Positions 48,201-60,176 of a stretch of 64,000 nucleotides of DNA are shown here, one piece after another (position 1 is the first letter of the stretch; every line of letters begins with the position of its first letter). The DNA comes from Nautilus pompilius. Taxonomy: Eukaryota; Mollusca; Cephalopoda; Nautilida; Nautilidae. Location of the stretch: contig JACATO010001012.1 in the NCBI GenBank assembly GCA_018389105.1, forward strand, positions 147,501 to 211,500. Direction: 5' to 3'. The notes under the pieces are model-generated. The model was not told the origin of the DNA. It saw only the letters and a list, made by a program, of their open reading frames with translations, and ran no database searches. The translations under genes and the position numbers were made by a program.

Positions 48201-51200
48201 GCTGCGTTGTTTCACTAAACAACCACAAAGCAGACAAATGATCAGTGAAAACGCTAGAAAATAACCTGAGCAAAATGAACACTTCTCGATCCTGTCATTC
48301 TACTCTGGCCGTGTTTTTCTCTCTCTTTTTTAAAAATGTATCTTTCCACTCGCTAGATATTCGGTGTTTAGTATTGAGGCCAACTAATGACCAGAAGGTT
48401 AGGAAGGCTCATGTTGTTGACTTTTTTGCTTAGAAACGGGTGCACACCTGCTGTAATGCACGTGCCCAGCACGTAGACGACCCCCGGGGCCGCAGTCGCG
48501 TTGATTTGTCGATAAAAGCCAACGGGAAGAAGACAAATCCTCCATCGCCGAGCAGCACTTTCCGAACATAACAGCAGGTGACGCTCAGATATCGCGGCAA
48601 CCTCAAGAGGAATCACACCCCCCCCCCCACTTTTCACCAATGTGGCTATTATAGTTTTGGAGTTAGAAGTTCCGGTGAAGCGAACGGCCGTCGGTCAGCT
48701 GGTAGACGAATTAAGGCCATGAACAGAGATTGCGACCAGACTGGTGGGCTGCCCTTTAAGAGAGCTAGTTTCTAATAAAAAAGGGACACGGGCAAAGCGA
48801 TCTTTGCTAAAACTAATGAGCACCGATTGAACAAACAATCTAATAAACGGACCCAATTTACTCCATTTGAACAATTTCTTATAGCTCGCCTACACCACTA
48901 ATTTAAAAAGACGCAGACCGGGCCAGTTCGCCGCCAGGGGCCGCTATGCACGATACCCGTATGGTGACCCAGCCACGCTTCTGGAGTCAAGAAATAGCGG
49001 AAATATATTTGAATTTAAATAAATAAAAAGATTGTAATTCCGCTCGTCCACCTCACGATACTTTCCCCCATTTTCCCGGCTGCCTGTGACCGACCACTGG
49101 TCGGCCGTGATATACATCGCGCCCACGATGCCCTCTATGGAGGCCGTCTGCGACTTTCCGTATTGTTTGGGTGTATCATTCCCAATCCAGCCTGCATCCT
49201 TCCATGTGTGGTTGTTGGTCTCGTCTCCTTCGCTGAGGACCCTGCTGTACATTGGCCAGATTTCTGGGGGAAACGTTGCCAGACGTCTTCCATAATAAAC
49301 TCAAAACCAAACGGGCAGCGGCTGCAGTTCTTCCGCCATCCTGTCTGCGGCCTGGTTGTCATGCCTTTGGCGGAGCTACGTATTTTGATGAAGAAAGTAT
49401 CCGTTGAGACGCCCATCAGGAAAAGTTATCTTTATTGCAGTGAATGCTGCATTTTGAAAAATCACACGAAACAGATTCTGAGGAAATCTCAGGTTCAGTC
49501 CTTTGATGGTTAAGTAGCAAAGCGTAAAACACCGAATTAACACCACCAAATCTCGGTGAAAGTCTGACATTTAGCTGCGAAACGTTCTTTCGACAGACCA
49601 GGTTTTCGAGAAGAAGGAGTGTTACGACCTCGATGTTCTCCTCTCGGTCCTGCACGAGGATGTCCGGACGATAGCGGCACAAACAATCTATGCGACGAGA
49701 CAGGTGTGATACGGATGTAGTAGGAAACACACCGTCGTCGAGAATGTTTCGTCCAAATCTGTTAGGCTTAATTTATTTCCCGTTGTCCGGTCTTTCGCTC
49801 TAAGTCCACACGCCACCACATCCTGGTCAAACAAGCTCGAGCCGAACCCCCTTACAGATGTATGAGTGATCACAGCTCTCTTGTCAAGAAAACCACAAAC
49901 GACTCTCTCTGCGTCATCGTTGCGCATAGTGCTGCATGGCGTGTGGCTGTACGCCATGGCTGTGTAAGATGGCTGACCGCAGAGCGTTCACACGAGTTCT
50001 GACGCCATTATTTTTAATACTTTCTATTCAAAAAGGTTCAGTAACAGATTCTGGCCCTCCACAGGGGGGAGGGGGCGAAGTTAAATATATCACACACACA
50101 TCACACGATGCAGCTCCCTGAAATAAGCAAAACACGAACAAGAAAAGATTTAGACTACGATTCATAACAAAAACGTCTATCGGGTCACGTGATCCATCCA
50201 AACACGTGCCCGGTTATTTTGTTCGCTCCCGTTTTCCTCCACATCAAATTCCGATTTTTCTCTACTGATTCTTTAAAAAAAGCAGAGACCGATTCCTCTG
50301 CACCGTTTTCCTGGACGGAACTGACCCCTAGCGGTAGTTGCTAATAGTGGCAGTGTGACTCGAACCGAAGGACATCTCTTTGCCCTGGGGAGTGTCCCGA
50401 GAGATGAGCTTCCTTTCTCATAAACCAAACTAAAACTTCTCTCGTCGTTTGACTCCACTCGGGACCGTGAACTTCCCCGACTTTCTCCAGAGGCGATTGA
50501 ACTGATATTCAGTTTGAATAAATGTATTCCGAAGGCGTATCTGCGTAAATTTCTCCCATGCACGACACGGACGGATGGCAGTAAAAGGGTTAACTGTCTA
50601 CTAGTGACTCATTTCTGGCGGTACCCGCTATCTACATATTTATTTTGGGGGGGGAAGATCGGTATTTGACACCCGACACTGCTGAGATTAATGAATTATA
50701 ATTTTCCCTCTTCTCCCCAAAGAAAAACAGAACGTAAAAAAACTGGACGATATATTTACTTATTTATTTTGTTTACCTGTCAGGTAAAGCAAAGCAATAA
50801 AACACGAGGCAAACAGAAGGAGCATTGTCTAAAAGACAGGTAGAGAAACTCAGCAAGGTGTAAATAAAAGGTGTTCTGACTGAAAGATCAGAGGTGAGGC
50901 GAGACAAAAAGTCTTATTGAAGCATGATTCCCTGATTAGAAGAAAATGAGGGAGACTAGGAGGAAGGTAGGAGGGGGTCAGGGTTTGACATGATCCACAC
51001 AAAAGCTGAAGGAGAATGGAGTTGGAGTGGTGCGAAGACCCGGTGGACTTTCCTTCTGCCGAGAGAAAACTCATTGTCAGGACCAAAAGTCGGTAGAGGC
51101 TATTGAAGTGTCCATTGTTCACGAGATCACAGATTGGAACGCCAGATCCAGCAGAATAGCCCGACTAGACAGGTATATGGCGGGGTGAAACTCGAGGAGA

Positions 51201-52917
51201 CTCGCCCTGACAAAGCGGTGTCACTTGAACATTGTTGGGAGGAACCTCTCTGTTGTCGGTGCACACCGGTTTGCTTACCACCTGGGTGCCTCGACTTGCC
51301 TTATGCAATGGCGGCCCGCGGTTGCCTCCCTCCCACCCGGTCTCGTTGTCGATCACCGATACACGATATATGGCTGGGAAGTTGCAGAGATCAGAAGGTC
51401 TGACCCGTCACCCTAATAATCGCTATCTGGTGTCTCGCAGTTCTTCTTCTCCATCCCGACTGCGAAGATAAGAGTCGTTTTCAGCGCTTCGACAGGAAGT
51501 GGTTATTTTCATTTTTAAAAGAAAGGTAATTGTTTATTGTAGTCATCATGAAAGGACAGGAAGCCATTATAGCTTAATGCGAGTGACCCCGGCGAGAACA
51601 GATTCGTATCGTTTTGATTTTTAAACACCTTTTTACCACTGCCGCATTAAAATCTACTGAGAGTAATTTGTTCCGAGCATTTACAGTGAGCGCTGTTCGG
51701 AAAATATTGCTTAGATTTTATTACATGTAATTACAATTACAAATAAACTGGTTGTAAAGGATATTCCATGCAATTTGCATAAATTCCAACCAGCGTACTT
51801 GAAGAAAACGCCGCTTTACAAGTATTTCGAAATTCGCAGCTTTCTTATTATGTATACCCTGGTGGCCATAATTAGTTTACATAGATAACCAACTCGCTGA
51901 GGCGCACATCTAACAGGTGCGTTAGCTGGCACGTGACCGTCTGAACACGCACCTATTACAAATGTGTCAAGTTTATATTGGAGCTTTGTTTGCATGATTT
52001 TTAAAATTACTTTATTCTTTCTTTTTCTTGATGACAATTTTACAAATCCTTGGATTCTGAGCTGTCAGTTTCTTTGAGAACTGACAAATAAAAGATTCAA
52101 TCATTAAATTATTCTACAACCGCAGAGATCTAGTTGAACACTAAACTTTTCTTCCGTTTATCACCGATAAGCTAAATACGGCCGAGATCTGAAGTGGACG
52201 ATTGGTTTGACCATTTCTAGGATTCTATTCGCTTCTCTTGGTCATAGATCAGTGCGTTTGGAGTCACTGTCTTGTTGCAGGATAAATCGGTACCCAGAAG
52301 GTATAGCATAATATTGCAAAAACTGTATCGTCTTTTATTTTGATTAACTCTCCATCCCGAGGAATACTGAAGCAGTTCCACATTTTCGAATTTCCTCTTC
52401 CTTTCACGCCCCTTGTCGAACTCCATCTGTAGCTTCTTTCCTAGAAATCGTCTCGCTTACCTCACCCTACCGACATTTTATCTGATGACAGACAAGATTT
52501 CGCTTTGCTACAAAATTTCTGAGCACACTCTTCGCAAGAGGAAAACCGTCTTACGATAAATTTATGTCAACACTTCAATTGCGACGCCAGAAGAGTTCAG
52601 CTCCAGCAGACTTTTCTCCACACACTTCCTCAGGCTCCTTCTGGTAATTACTCCCAGTGGACTGATGCTGGTTGAATACATTTCAGCCTATTTGAACTCA
52701 TTTAAATCCTTATTTTTGCTTGATAATCCTCTTTTAAACATATTTTTCAACACCCAAGAATTTAAAAAACGAAGTAACCTCATGGAATCATAAAGTGAAG
52801 AACCTTTCGTCATGTTTTTTTCTAACAGTCAGTGCTAATATGAGTGTAACTCTATATGTAAATTTATTATAAATTATACAGGAATATTTCATTGGTGAGA
52901 CTAAAATTATGACCGCT
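48201..52917. other. No gene recognised
   Basis: Mixed sequence. A CTCF-like core, CCGCCAGGGGCCGCT, lies at about 48931-48945. Minus-strand frames at 48944-49252 and 49135-49416 overlap and have a fairly protein-like composition, but no family is recognised. C and G homopolymers lie at 48619-48630 and 50646-50654. No RNA gene was seen. Confidence 0.4.
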
Positions 52918-52939
52918 AGAGAGGGATGGAGGGAGGGGC

Positions 52940-52992
<53 letters not shown>

Positions 52993-53135
52993 GAGAGAGA
53001 GAGGAGAGAGATGAAGATGGAGAGGGGGAGGGAGAGAGAGGAGAGAGAGAATGGAGATGGAGAGGGGGAGGGGGAGGGGGAGGGAGAGAGAGGGAGAGTG
53101 CGTGTGTGTGGTGTGTGTGTGTGTTGGTGAGTGAG
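52918..53135. repeat. (GA)n tract ending in GT
   Basis: About 200 bp of GA repeat with GGAGATGGAGAGGGGGAGGG-type units end in a short GT run (about 53099-53123). The tract lies about 65 bp left of dispersed repeat copy B. Confidence 0.93.
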
Positions 53136-53198
53136 TGCAACGATAAATTAACGCGTTTGGAATTGTATACACTACACGTGTGTATGTACGAATGTACA

Positions 53199-53655
53199 AG
53201 TTGTCTCAAAGGAATGTATACAAACACTTTTCTGTAGCGTAGTAAACGAAAAAATTGTTAGGTAGAATTTTTGCTTTATGCATCAGATACCTGAAACATG
53301 AAACACTACAATAGGGACTCAAAATGTCTGCCCCTGGCAGCTATGCAGGCATCAACAATTTCCTGCTGATGTTGTTGGACAGTAGCAAGTTTGGTGATGT
53401 ATACCTTCACATCTGACTCCTCCCAGCAACATTCCAGTAAACTGTTCATCCAAAGATTTCAGCACCCTTTTCTCCACACTGAGAACACGAGAAGTCAGTA
53501 GTATCCTGCTGTTTGCCCGTGAGTTTCCGAATCAAGCAGGTATTAACTCTGAGATAAAAAGCTTTTGAATGGTGGCGTACGGAAGTGTTGATGTATACAT
53601 ATGTATAATAACTTAGCGTTTGAAATCGTACACGCTTACTCACGTGTGAACACAC
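53199..53655 (-). mobile_element. Dispersed repeat, copy B (transposase-like C-terminus)
   Basis: This is homologous to 29117-29660 with the same block order. On the minus strand it reads DVKVYITKLATVQQHQQEIV followed by DACIAARGRHFESLL and a stop (about 53418-53306). The ACIAARG-x-H ending resembles the C-terminal ACIAARGGHT segment of Tc1-like transposases. The catalytic domain is not visible upstream, so the copy is truncated. Beyond the stop, the non-coding tail conserved between the copies ends near AGTTGTCTCAAAGG (53199), a likely element end. Confidence 0.5.
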
Positions 53656-54983
53656 GAAATACTGTATATTAAGTACGAATCATGAAAATCTCCGGCAGTT
53701 ACATGTAAAAATGAAATATGGTGATGTTGTGACCTCTGCTTTTTCCGTAACAGATGGAAAAGCATGGATTGGTGATATAAGACAGAATGATCAATTATTG
53801 GATTCTGAGAGCAAAGTCACGAGGATTAAGCGAATAGTTTATATTTTTAAGAAAAAAACCCCCGTATTTCGTAATCAGTCGCTCGAAGTTGGACCCATCG
53901 TTCTTGGAAACACAATATGTGGAAAATGTTTCTTGTATTCAAATTAAACCGCAAATCTGTCTTCCTTTATCACAGGCGAATGGTTTTCTTTCGTGAACAA
54001 GAGTCTTCGTGTATAATGTTTGTTTTCTGTGAAATGTAGCACTTGTAAAAGCGAATACCTTCTTATTAAAAGAAAGGCAACAACAGAAGTAAAGCAAATA
54101 CTTCACGGCATCTGTCCGAACGATTTAGTTCTCGAATGAACGGGTAGAGGGAGCTCTGACAACATGTGGTGACTCATTCAGGTCATAAATCTGATGTGAT
54201 GGACGTCAGGGCCTCGACCGGATCTCCTTCCAGCACGAAAGCTATCAAATCTTTATTCATTAACTACAGAAATACTATATATTTTCAAACCAAATCGAAT
54301 CCGTTTATGCCAGAAGTCAGCCTGAATGAGAGATAATGGGAGAGCGTAAAGATTCCTCGCGGATGGACGGGCAAGATGGTGTAGACAGAGACGTCTTGAG
54401 TTGTCCCAATGGATATAAGTAAAGTGTGCAAATAACTGCTCCCGGGAGACTGTGGCAGAAACACCATTTAAAAAGTCGTCTGCTTAGCGACTACGATAAG
54501 AAAGACGAAGGTTGTTCGCATCGCTGTAAATCAAGTTAAGGAAGTCATCAAATATTGCGAGTAAAAAAACAATTACTTACACGAGCTGTCTGCAGATACA
54601 GCTTCTCTTGAGCTTTTAATGGATGGAAAACATGTAGACTCTTTAAATTTGTCCAAATTAGATGATCCCTTCAGCAGAATTTCTTTAAAATGTCTCAGAT
54701 GGCCTTTCTTTTTGGTGTTTTTGTTAATGTTCAGCTATCGGAGTCGCCTTAAATGAAAGCATCCTACAAGTAGTTGGAGCAGTAACTATATAAGTTGGAT
54801 ATACAGATTGTTGTAAGAGGGAAGCGTTCAAAACTCGTGACTTGTGGTACAGCGTTTCGCTCCATCAAAAGATTGGGCGGATCGAAGGCAGTGGGAGAGT
54901 CTAGAGAGTCGATCTTCTGACGATGATTAACTCTGCTAAATTGAAAGAAAAGCGGTGAGAGACTTGGCCGTAATGTTACGCCA

Positions 54984-54985
<2 letters not shown>
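53656..54985. other. No gene recognised
   Basis: A 78-codon plus-strand frame at 53711-53947 has a plausible composition but no known motif. The rest is AT-rich. Confidence 0.4.
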
Positions 54986-55045
<60 letters not shown>

Positions 55046-55494
55046 TGGTGAAAGAGATGGAGAGAGAGATGGTGAAGAGAGAGAGAGAGAAGAGAGAGAG
55101 GAGAGAGAGGAGAGAGAGAGAGAGGAGAGAGAGATGGTGAGAGAGATGGTGAGAGAGAGAGATGTTGAGAGAGATGGAGAGAGAGATGGTGAGAGAGAGA
55201 GAGAGAGAGAGAGATGGTGAAAGAGAGAGAAAGAGAGAGATGGTGAAAGAGATGGAGAGCGAGATGGTGAGAGAGCGAGAGGATGGTGAGAGAGATGGAG
55301 AGAGAGATGGTGAGAGAGAGAGCTGGAGAGAGAGAGAGAGAGAGATGGTGAAAGAGATGGTGAGAGAGAGAGAGGAGAGAGAGAGATGGTGAGAGAGAGG
55401 AGAGAGATGGTGAGAGAGAGGAGAGATGGAGAGAGAGGAGAGAGAGAGAGCGAGAGAGAGAGAGCGAGAGATGTGGTGTGTGTGTGTGTGTGTG
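54986..55494. repeat. (GA)n tract with GATGGTGA units, ending in GT
   Basis: About 490 bp of GA repeat. The first 50 bp are nearly pure GA. The rest is a loose higher-order repeat of GAGAGAGATGGTGA and GAAAGAGATGG words. It ends in a GT run at about 55474-55494. Plus-strand Arg/Glu/Met frames are composition artefacts. Confidence 0.95.
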
Positions 55495-57496
55495 TGCGTT
55501 GTGTAGGCGAGGGTGAATTAATGGGCGATCAAAACATCAGAATAGACATAAAATAACGCCAATGGCATTTAAAAAAAAAATTCTGAAGTAAACCGGAAAA
55601 TATCAAAAAAGAGACTCAAAATCAGCCGAAGCCAATCATAAGTGGAGCAGAAATGCTCTGGAACAATAGAGGAATCGGAAAAGAACCATCATTATTACTA
55701 AACATCTTATGAGAGTAACCATAGAACCAAAACAATTATCCGGAGAAAATGTTTTTAGAAAAGTCACCTTTAGAATTCTCCACCAAGTGCTAACCTGCTA
55801 AGTGAAGAAAAAGATAAAAATGATATTAGTCAACAAAACATTTTTCAGCATATAATTACACCTAATATTTATTATATGAACGTTTTTTACTGCTTGTTAC
55901 TTCGGTTCCTGCCTCAGAATTTGAGGTCTGTTTTCACCTTCTTGTGTTATTTCCGGAATTATTGGGGTTCATTTTAGAATTTCTTCGTTCCGTTCCGGCA
56001 TTTTAAGAAACCCATTTTTCAACTACGACTCTTTTCGGTTTCTGCTCAGTGTATCATCGTTTTCCAGAAAGTTCATTGTTACATTACCCGATTTCTCTTT
56101 CGCCAAGCGTTTGATTAATCCTGAAACAAAGCCACCTTTCACGCCTGCACTCTCTGACGTCACACCAGGCAGTCCTTCTATAACAATGGCATTCTGTTCA
56201 CTTTCTTGGATGGAATTAACTCACTCGTCCGCGATAACTCAATTCCACGCAGTGACGCCGAACAACTCTCATTTCTGGATGACGACCAGCAGCAGCAGGA
56301 ATCCACAGAACCAACCTCCAGAGGTTGTTCGGTGAAGCTGCGGCAATAACCACAGAAATGTAGTTCAGATTTACGGCTAAGCGACGAAATAAGTACCTGC
56401 GCAGGTGGGAGAGCGGAAGACATGCGGAATCGACCACGTCCCACTGCAGATAGCTAGCCAGGCTCGGTATAGAAACTGCTGCGGGACTACAGGAAGTCGC
56501 CGCGGCTTATACAAAGCGCCAGAAAAAAGGGGGGGTACTGTTAAAAATGTAATTAATATTTACCGAACATCTAAACAAACGATTGCACCCCATATTATCT
56601 CATGAGTTGTCATCTTTTTAGCCATCTCCATCTTTAAAAAAAAACCAGTTACACTTTTCTTTGGTTTGTCCAAAAAGTCGCGGCAGATAGACCGGTCTTA
56701 AGGATCCGGTGCCAACGGAGAGGCGACAGATATCCCGGCCGTTGTTCCGGTGCTGACCATCATCATCTATGGTCTGACCCACGGCCCTTCGCTAAAAACC
56801 CGATTCAGGGAGCTCACCTCAGTCGGAGACGGCAAAATCCGATTAACGACACGCAGGCGGTCGGCTTATCGCCCTTGTGGTCAGCTCCGCAGCACGGAGT
56901 AGGTAGGCTGATGGGAAAAAGCTATCGGGAACCAGTAACCAACCGGCTGGGGGCCCTTTTATTAGGCTGACAGCCAAACATCAAAGTAACTAATCGTGTT
57001 ACCAAAGGAAGCCCGTTTTTATCTGCTAGATCTCTATCCTGGAAAAAAAAGAGAGGAGACTTACAAACATATTCTCATGGCGAGCTGAGCCATACAACAT
57101 AAATAATGTTTGGTTTTCTTTTTTCTGGTCGTTTCGCTTTAAAGAAAAAAAAGATCCAACTACACGAAAAATGGGGTTTACTTTTACAGAAGCCGACAGG
57201 CGGCTGGTTCAGGGACGCGGAAGCCATCCTCCCTGCCAAGTAGCGTCTATCTACCCCTGCTTAAACACCCATTTTTGGATGGTATGATGACTATGGTTCG
57301 TCAGGAAGATCCCCCCCTATTTCCCGTCTGTTAACCGAAGAACAAAGTTGTTTGATGGATGTCTGAACAGATGAACCAATCGTAGGGAGACCGAGAGGGT
57401 CTTGCGTGACCTTCGAGTTGCCTTCACGCTCGCCCCTTTCCACCCCGGACTGAGATGTCGGGTTGCTGTTGACAACAGAGTCGTAATTCTCTAGAG
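55495..57496. other. No gene recognised
   Basis: The left half is AT-rich; from about 56100 composition is mixed. A perfect CRE palindrome is at 56155-56162. Short frames on both strands lack known motifs. Confidence 0.45.
57489..57496. repeat. Left target-site duplication of hAT element
   Basis: CTCTAGAG directly precedes the left terminal repeat. It matches CCCTAGAG after the right end at seven of eight positions. An 8-bp duplication is the hallmark of hAT insertion. Confidence 0.65.
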
Positions 57497-60168
57497 ACGG
57501 GTTTTTGCAACCTTTCTCGGGTGTCGGAAACGGCGGATCACCTGTAAATGAATGCGTATATATTTAAACTTTATTTCATATATTCATTTGAAACAAAAGT
57601 ACTATTCTATGCAAAATTATATTATAAATATAATTATATACACACATCAGCGAGATACTCGTGCTTGATTACGGTAACATATAGGGTGTTTAATTTTCGG
57701 CAGACACACCCTTATCTCACATCTTCCACTGAAAGAAGCCCCTCCCGTTTATTTCTTGCATAGCAGTAAATTCTAGTTCGCGCAGATATGAAGTTGAAAA
57801 CGGTAAAAGTATTCTGAGAGCTTTTCTAACAATGTTTGAATATTCAGAAGACATCCGAATCCAAAATTTGCTTACGTTGTTTGCGCTATGGCTGAAGATT
57901 ACGGTCATTTTTATATCAATTAATCCGTCTTCTTCTTTTAAGTTAGGTGATATTCTTCATACAATATCTGTGCAAGAGGCTATCGCACCCAGTCATTAAC
58001 TTTTCACGCAAAGAGAAGGGGGAAGTAACGTTCCATTTTTGTATTTAATTCTAATAAAACATGAATAATAATCTCTTGTATATTGTCTTTTGCACCACAG
58101 TTTTAAGTATTTGGGAACGTGTTGAAATCTTTCTGTTTTACTCGCCTTTGCCATATGTTGAGCTTTTCTTTGAAACCACAAAGTTTATCTATTGATTTAA
58201 CAACGTTTTAGTTTTCACCCTCCATACATTAGTTCATTAAGATGGTCGAAAATGTCAGTCAAAAATGCTAATTTGGCACCATGTATCACCACTAGAATTA
58301 GCAGCAAATTCTGATTCTTAAAGTGTAGGATTTCCTAGCGCAAACTATATACTCGAGAAAGGACGTGTTCTTTTGACAGCCAGCGTACTTCGGTATGCAT
58401 AATTAGTTTTATGCTCTGAATTCATGGCTTCACATAACTGTTTAAAAATCCGTGTTTTTTGAGGTCTTTTTTAATATGATTTGCATTTTTAACGACTTGG
58501 TCAAGAACAATTTTTAAATTTCCTGTAAGCGATTTGGCAACCAGAGCTTCTCTATGAAGAAAGCAGTGTGCAGTAATTACACCAGGGTTCTTTTGCTTGA
58601 CGATGCTGACAAATCTTTTAATTGGTCCGACCATGGAAGATGCTCCATCTGTACAGACGCCTATACAGTAATTCCAGGACATTCCTAATTGTTCGAGGTA
58701 TCCGTTCATGGCTTTAAAAAACATCTAGTCCTGTTGTGGTACTGCTGAGTTCTTTGCAACCAAGAAAATTGTTCAATGAAAGATTCTTGATCAACAAATC
58801 GTATGAGAGCTAAAAGCTGAGCCTTTCCACTAATGTCTGTTGATTCGTCGACTTGCAACACGAAAAACGAGCCAGCTTTGTTTATTCGAGAAACCTGAGC
58901 CTCCCTCTCATCCGACATTTGTTTTATCCGTCTACTGATCGTATCATCTGACAGTGGTACCTTCATAATTTCTTTTGCGGCTTCCGCACTTATCACTATT
59001 TTAACAATGTCTATGCAGGCTGGTAGTATTAAAGATTCTGCAATTAGGTATGGCTTTCATCTTTTCGCGATCAATTCAGCTACTGCAAAACTTGCTGCCA
59101 GGGCCTTCTCAGATACTGTTAACTGTTTCATAAACACATTTGCTTGTTTGCCTTAATAAAACACTTTACGTCTATTGAATGAGTGCTTTGTAGAAAAATG
59201 GCGACTCAGTTTCGCTGGCACCATGGAGGCGTTGGATAATGCTACGTTGTGTACAGGGCATAATGGCGAGGGAAGATTTTCATCACCAGTCCATGTAAAA
59301 CCTAGCGCCAAATATCTTTCCTCATGTTTTCTTTTGCTTGCCTTCAGCTTTGTTGTATTTGTATTAGCATCTGATGTTGTATTCTTGACGTTTTCATGAG
59401 AATTTCCTCCATGAATTAAAGATGTATCCATCCTAAGGAGAAATAAGAAAAAATATTTATTCATATTGTAGTTACACCAACCGATTTTGAAATATGTGCT
59501 ATATCAAATTAAAACTTTGTTTTGATACTGATAACCTCTTGACCTCGGGGTCGGGTCATCAATCAATCATCTGCCTTCATCATTGCCAATAAAATGGCGC
59601 AAAATAAACAATCTGGTCGGCCGTTTTGAAAATCGCTCGATTTTGATGAAACAAATGGCCAAATGTGTGCGAAACGATTTAGTTTATTTATATCTGATGT
59701 TGTTTTGCATTTAAAATATCTCCAAATAAAAGTTTTGTTCGTTCAAACCAGAAAACCTATTTTCGATTTTAAAATGGCGGACACCGGAAACTCTCCGCTT
59801 GCGCGTGCAATTTCTAGGATCGATTTTTGAAAAAAAGGAACCCGAGGCTCATAACGAGTTAATAAAATTCACATTTAGGTTACACATTCTGAAATTCTGA
59901 CCTCCAGCGAGCGTTTCTCAGAGTGTTGTCACGTGCACCCGGCCAGCCAATCAGCAACAGTTAGCATTGAGCCATAGCAGCGATGGGGAGTCTAAGCTCT
60001 TTTGTTGTTTTCCCTGACACTGAAAATGTCAGGCCAATCCCCCCCCGAGAGGCAGGTATCACACAAACACGACCGAGATCTGGATTTTAACGTCTTTAAT
60101 TATCTAAAATTATTTTAAAAATCTACTTCCCGGTGGACATTTTGCGGATCACTGGTTGAAAAACACTG
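57497..60168 (-). mobile_element. hAT (ZBED/Charlie-like) transposon, near full length
   Basis: The left end reads ACGGGTTTTTGCAACC on the plus strand. The right end reads CAGTGTTTTTCAACC on the minus strand. These are imperfect terminal inverted repeats of the hAT-Charlie type. Both ends abut an 8-bp duplicated target (7 of 8 matching). The roughly 2.67-kb interior carries a transposase in the minus orientation, with a 5' leader of about 700 bp and a 3' tail of about 200 bp. Length, ends and content agree with one old insertion that has decayed in place. Confidence 0.78.
57717..59464 (-). pseudogene. hAT transposase with BED zinc finger, inactivated
   Basis: Domains appear in normal order on the minus strand. 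First is a BED-type finger (PLCPVHNVALSNASM..KLSRHFSTKH, about 59285-59180), with His where the second Cys is expected. Next comes VSEKALAASFAVAELIAKR. The catalytic core follows: VDESTD (first Asp codon 58847-58849), then GVCTDGASSMVG (second Asp codon 58647-58649) and the HCFLHREALVAK motif. EVRWLS lies near 58390, and the C-terminal dimerisation segment LLPFSTSYLRELEF carries the likely catalytic Glu (57777-57779). All three acidic residues survive. The chain is broken by a frameshift near 58710-58745, another near 59000-59150 and stops around 58420 and 58330. It resembles the ZBED5/FAM200 group of animal hAT-derived proteins, but here it is a dead transposon, not a domesticated gene. Confidence 0.85.
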
Positions 60169-60176
60169 CCCTAGAG
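60169..60176. repeat. Right target-site duplication of hAT element
   Basis: CCCTAGAG directly follows the right terminal repeat and pairs with CTCTAGAG at the left end with one mismatch. Confidence 0.65.

Noticed and set aside
47489-48218. Repeat proteins of 207 and 241 codons
   Set aside because: Both strands are equally open because the unit is 42 bp; the flanks show no coding sequence. It is kept as a minisatellite and as a finding.
48944-49416. Overlapping minus-strand frames with protein-like composition
   Set aside because: Two frames overlap, no family was recognised and no splice pattern could be supported. It could be an unrecognised exon.
53711-53947. 78-codon plus-strand frame
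   Set aside because: The composition is plausible but there is no motif, homologue or splice support.
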